Source: Fremontodendron californicum
Lineage: Eukaryota > Streptophyta > Magnoliopsida > Malvales > Malvaceae
Assembly (NCBI GenBank): GCA_030761205.1
Contig: JAULJL010000003.1
Span: forward strand, 4,960,001-5,024,000
Direction: 5' to 3'
Length of the DNA stretch: 64,000 nucleotides
The notes beneath the pieces are model-generated. The model did not search any database. It was given only the letters and a program-made list of their open reading frames with translations, and was not told the origin of the DNA. Shown piece after piece: positions 61,201-64,000 of this stretch (its first letter is position 1; each line of letters begins with the position of its first letter). The position numbers and the translations under genes were made by a program.

Positions 61201-62915
61201 TGGAGTTACAGATATTGGTCGAAACTCGAAAGTATATTTGGTTTTCCAAAAAAAAAAAAAAAAATCATATGCTTAATATAATCAAGGACTGATTGTTAAG
61301 CTAAAAGAATGGTCAACTGCTCTGCCAGGCATTAGTCTGGAGTCTTTATTCCAAACATCAGAGTAAATTTGTGCTTTAGATATATTAACTAAGCTATCAA
61401 AAGGATAATTTAATAAAGAAAAAAAAAGGGAACTATCATCATTTAACCTTTATCTTCTACATGCATTACTGTGAATTTGTGATTTTAAGTCTTCCCATTT
61501 TATCATGCATTAATCACAGAATAGATTGACTGACAAATATTTTTTATCTCAGATCATGAACACCTTGGTTCACTTTGGTGCTCCAAAAAGTATATTGGTT
61601 GATGGAAAGCCTCATTTGGGAACAGATCGGCTAGTTCCTTTACTCCGTAACTTCCGGCAACATCTTCAATCACTAGGCGTGAGTTTCATTATAGCTTCTC
61701 TCCTTTCGAATTATAGCGTATATCAGATAAAATCTGCTTCATTTATTGCATGTTTGATTCTAATTTTCTCTTTTTCATATATGTCCTAGGTGGATATCAA
61801 GTTTGGAACGAGGGTAGATGATCTGCTCATACAGAATGGACGTGTTGTGGGTGTGCAAGTCTCTGATTCAACAAATAAATTGCAGTCAGATTGCAAGAAG
61901 TTGGGATTTGATGCGGTAATTCTGGCTGTTGGACACTCTGCACGTGATATATATCAAATGCTTCTTTCTCATAATGTGGATTTGGTTCCAAAAGATTTTT
62001 CTGTGAGTTCTTCTGCATTAAGTTTCCAACTTTGCTTTGTTAATATATCATTGCCTTAAAGTCCATTCCCCCGCGTTTCCACTTGTCGTCACTTAACTAA
62101 TGCTTCCCTGCATTAACAAATATTGCTTACAGCTAGTGTGATCCTAAAGCATCAAATCTACTGCTGTGAGCATCATTCCCATAATTGAAATATGTTGAAC
62201 TTGCAATGGCAAAAAAGATGACTGTTATATCATGATCTGGGAAGAATGAACTCAAAGAGTAGCTTGTTTTGCCTTAAGTGGGGCATTTGGATGGACCAAT
62301 CCCTTAGCCACTACCATTTCTGTTCTTTTACTTACCTACCAAGTAAAAGTAATGTTATAGAAGTATTTTTTTCTTTTACTTCTTCAAATTCTCCAAACTA
62401 TTTCCTATATAGATGCAGCATATTCAAGGATACACCTATAAAACCATCTAAAGAAACGTATGTTCACATGAATGTAAACACACACTGAGTACATGATGCA
62501 TGTGTAAAACACAGTTCTTTTAACAGTTTGGAAGAGTTGCTGGTTGTTCATTTCTCTCTTTCCAATCCTCAATTGCTTTTCCCTTTTATTTTCTTCCAAG
62601 TTTTGATGATGAATATGCAATTGGCACCAATGATCTAGTGGAAATTGCAGAATTTTTTGTTGTCATTTCACAGTGATACTGAGAGCTGGATGCTATTCAT
62701 ATAAGTTCTGGAATCTGCTTTTGTGGTCATAGCAATATCATTTAGAAATGAAATATCCAAAAAAAAAAAAAAAAATATCATTTAGAAATGAATAAAACTT
62801 GTGGAAATGCCTGAGTTTGGGTGCTTATTGTTATTGATTATCTCAGTAACTTGCTTTATTGGAACAGGTCGGATTGCGGGTAGAGCATCCTCAGGAACTA
62901 ATCAACAGCATACAG
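58202..62915 (+). CDS. PDE327: Plastid FAD-dependent oxidoreductase, PDE327/At4g30720 type, first seven exons
   Basis: Exons 58202-58540, 58631-58693, 59083-59526, 60773-60844, 61553-61678, 61790-62002 and 62868-62915 join in frame to 435 residues. More exons must follow beyond the window. The N terminus is Ser/Pro-rich with Arg-Thr near residue 50, like a plastid transit peptide. A Rossmann dinucleotide fold (RIAVVGSGPSGLFASLVLAE, then LIERG) lies near residues 223-254. Next come FGEGGAGTWSDGKL, HLGTDRLVPLLRNFR, FDAVILAVGHSARD and VGLRVEHPQELINSIQ. These blocks define the COG2509-like FAD dehydrogenases. The Arabidopsis mutant is pigment defective; the substrate is unknown to me. Intron 3 holds a MITE, and the intron after exon 7 holds a Copia element. 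Confidence 0.88.
60438..60604. mobile_element. TIR MITE of the CTATGTT family, copy 6, in intron 3
   Basis: It starts CTATGTTACTCGGACTCGGG and ends GAGTCGAAGCAACATAG, 167 bp. The flanks CATGCTCTAG (60428-60437) and CATGCTAGAG (60605-60614) match at 8 of 10 positions. It is the best-kept copy and useful as family reference. Confidence 0.9.
60879..60894. repeat. Poly(C) run in intron 4
   Basis: A run of about 15 C residues. A second one lies at about 63068-63082 in the last intron. Exact lengths are prone to sequencing error. Confidence 0.8.
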
Positions 62916-63623
62916 GTTGTTTACATATTTTCGTTCTAATTATTTTCTGTAAATTAATCAATAAAAGTTCAAATTGTTGAATTGTCAATACTTATAGCTG
63001 TAATATCTTCTGTCAGTTGCATTCTAATTTGGAGCTTTTCCTTACTAATAGAAAGAACTTGCATGCCTCCCCCCCCCCCCCCCTTTCCACACACAGAAAA
63101 AGTATTTATTTCATGTGTTTATCAATATCTGAAGACTTATTGTCATACTGTTGAATCAGAGAAGAGCACAACTTAGTGGTGGTTTTTTTCTTTCTCATGC
63201 ATGTAGTTTTTTAGTTGCATGCAGTTTTTTTTTTTTTTTAATCTAGTAAGCGATATTCATCAAGTTTAATAAATGTTTTTGGTCCATAGTCAGTCTAGCT
63301 TGGTTGTAAAATAATTTCTCCTCCATGCTGCATGTTATCTCAAGTTTAGGAATCTGCATAAATTTTGTTTTATATATCTGAACAGTGAAAATGGTGAAGA
63401 TTAGTATTGTGCCCCTTGGAACTGGGCAGTGTTTTGAATGAAATGGAACTGCTAGGTTCTTTCACTCCTTGCTTTTCTCTTTATTGTCTTTCTACATATT
63501 GTGCTTCGGCCTTTAGTGTGTGCTCCATTTTTCTAAGAAATATTAAACTTCACCCTAAGCTTCAAAAATTCTTAATATTGTTGACATTTTGAGGTTCAAA
63601 TTTAAAGCTTTTTTCAATATTAC

Positions 63624-64000
63624 TGCTTCAATCATGCATCAGATTATCATATAGATTCATTTTGCTTCATGAAGAAAGGTTTGATTCAATTCAATTCTGA
63701 ACTAGTCTGTTACAAGGTATTTATACATGAAGGAAGGGTTTACTAAATCCCTAAAAGATAGGAATTTGACACCCTAATTTACAGCTCTATTTACACCCTA
63801 AAATTATGCTATACTAATTTACAGCTAATTACTAGAATCTTGGGATTTCAGTCAATCCCTGATTTTCAGTCAATCCTTGATTTCCAACACTCCCCCTCAA
63901 GCTGGGGAGTAGATATTTTCCATCCCTAGCTTGCCTACAATCTGTTAAAATGCTGAACTCATCAGTCCTTTAGTTAAGACATCTGCTAGCTGGTTCTCTG
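63624..64000 (-). mobile_element. Second Copia element, 3' end, in the PDE327-like intron
   Basis: Read on the minus strand from the window edge: QLADVLTKGL then GKLGMENIYSPA and a stop. These are the end of Copia RNase H, with a one-base frame slip between them. A polypurine tract (GAGGGGGAG, 63890-63898) and an LTR starting TGTTGGAAATC at 63889 follow. The LTR runs left to a CA end, perhaps near 63624. The rest of the element lies right of the window. Confidence 0.85.

Noticed and set aside
63059..63085. Poly(C) run as a functional G-quadruplex
   Set aside because: A single homopolymer in an intron, of a length prone to sequencing error, with no other support.
62916..63620. Further exons of the PDE327-like gene before the second Copia element
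   Set aside because: No in-frame segment with the expected continuation and splice sites was found. The open frames at 62982 and 63407 have intron-like composition.

Overview
This window looks like nuclear DNA of a flowering plant, most likely a eudicot. It has intron-bearing genes with GT..AG splice sites, AT-rich intergenic DNA, and Copia, LINE, SINE and MITE insertions of plant type. The gene products resemble their Arabidopsis counterparts closely. I lean weakly towards a Malvales-like genome, but nothing in the sequence proves it.

Layout. 1-3324: 3' part of a dead Ty1/Copia element on the + strand, followed to about 4345 by DNA that is almost only A and T. 4939-9395 (-): first seven exons of the plastid phage-type RNA polymerase RPOTp (RPOT3). 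Its catalytic exons would lie left of the window, so the Copia element sits in an intron or replaces the rest of the gene. 9396-15496: intergenic, with three hAT-like MITEs. 15497-18771 (+): a complete two-exon LRR receptor kinase of the At2g24130 type; the RPOT3/At2g24130 pair is adjacent in Arabidopsis too. 18772-24959: intergenic, with four copies of one TIR MITE family. 24960-41365: about 16.4 kb of 21-bp tandem repeat with higher-order organisation and two foreign insertions. 41366-44178: AT-rich DNA with degenerate MITEs. 44179-46752 (-): a six-exon calcineurin-B-like EF-hand gene. 48821-53552 (+): an elongin-B-like ubiquitin-fold gene whose second intron is full of transposon debris. 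53553-58201: a broken RING-H2 gene, a Mutator-like foldback element with a SINE in its loop, and a LINE relic. 58202-62915 (+, open to the right): a plastid FAD-dependent oxidoreductase of the PDE327/At4g30720 type. 63624-64000: the 3' end of a second Copia element, on the - strand, in that gene's intron.

The five genes are not an operon and need not act together. RPOTp and the PDE327-like oxidoreductase are both probably plastid proteins. The receptor kinase is a plasma-membrane receptor of the non-RD class. The calcineurin-B-like protein and the elongin-B-like protein are general cellular factors.

The most unusual structure is the 21-bp array. Each unit carries two A-tracts on the same strand, about 10.5 bp apart, so the A-tracts stay in phase with the DNA helix for roughly 15 kb. 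That predicts a very long intrinsically curved domain. Exon limits were placed by hand from reading frame, splice dinucleotides and remembered family similarity. No database search was run.
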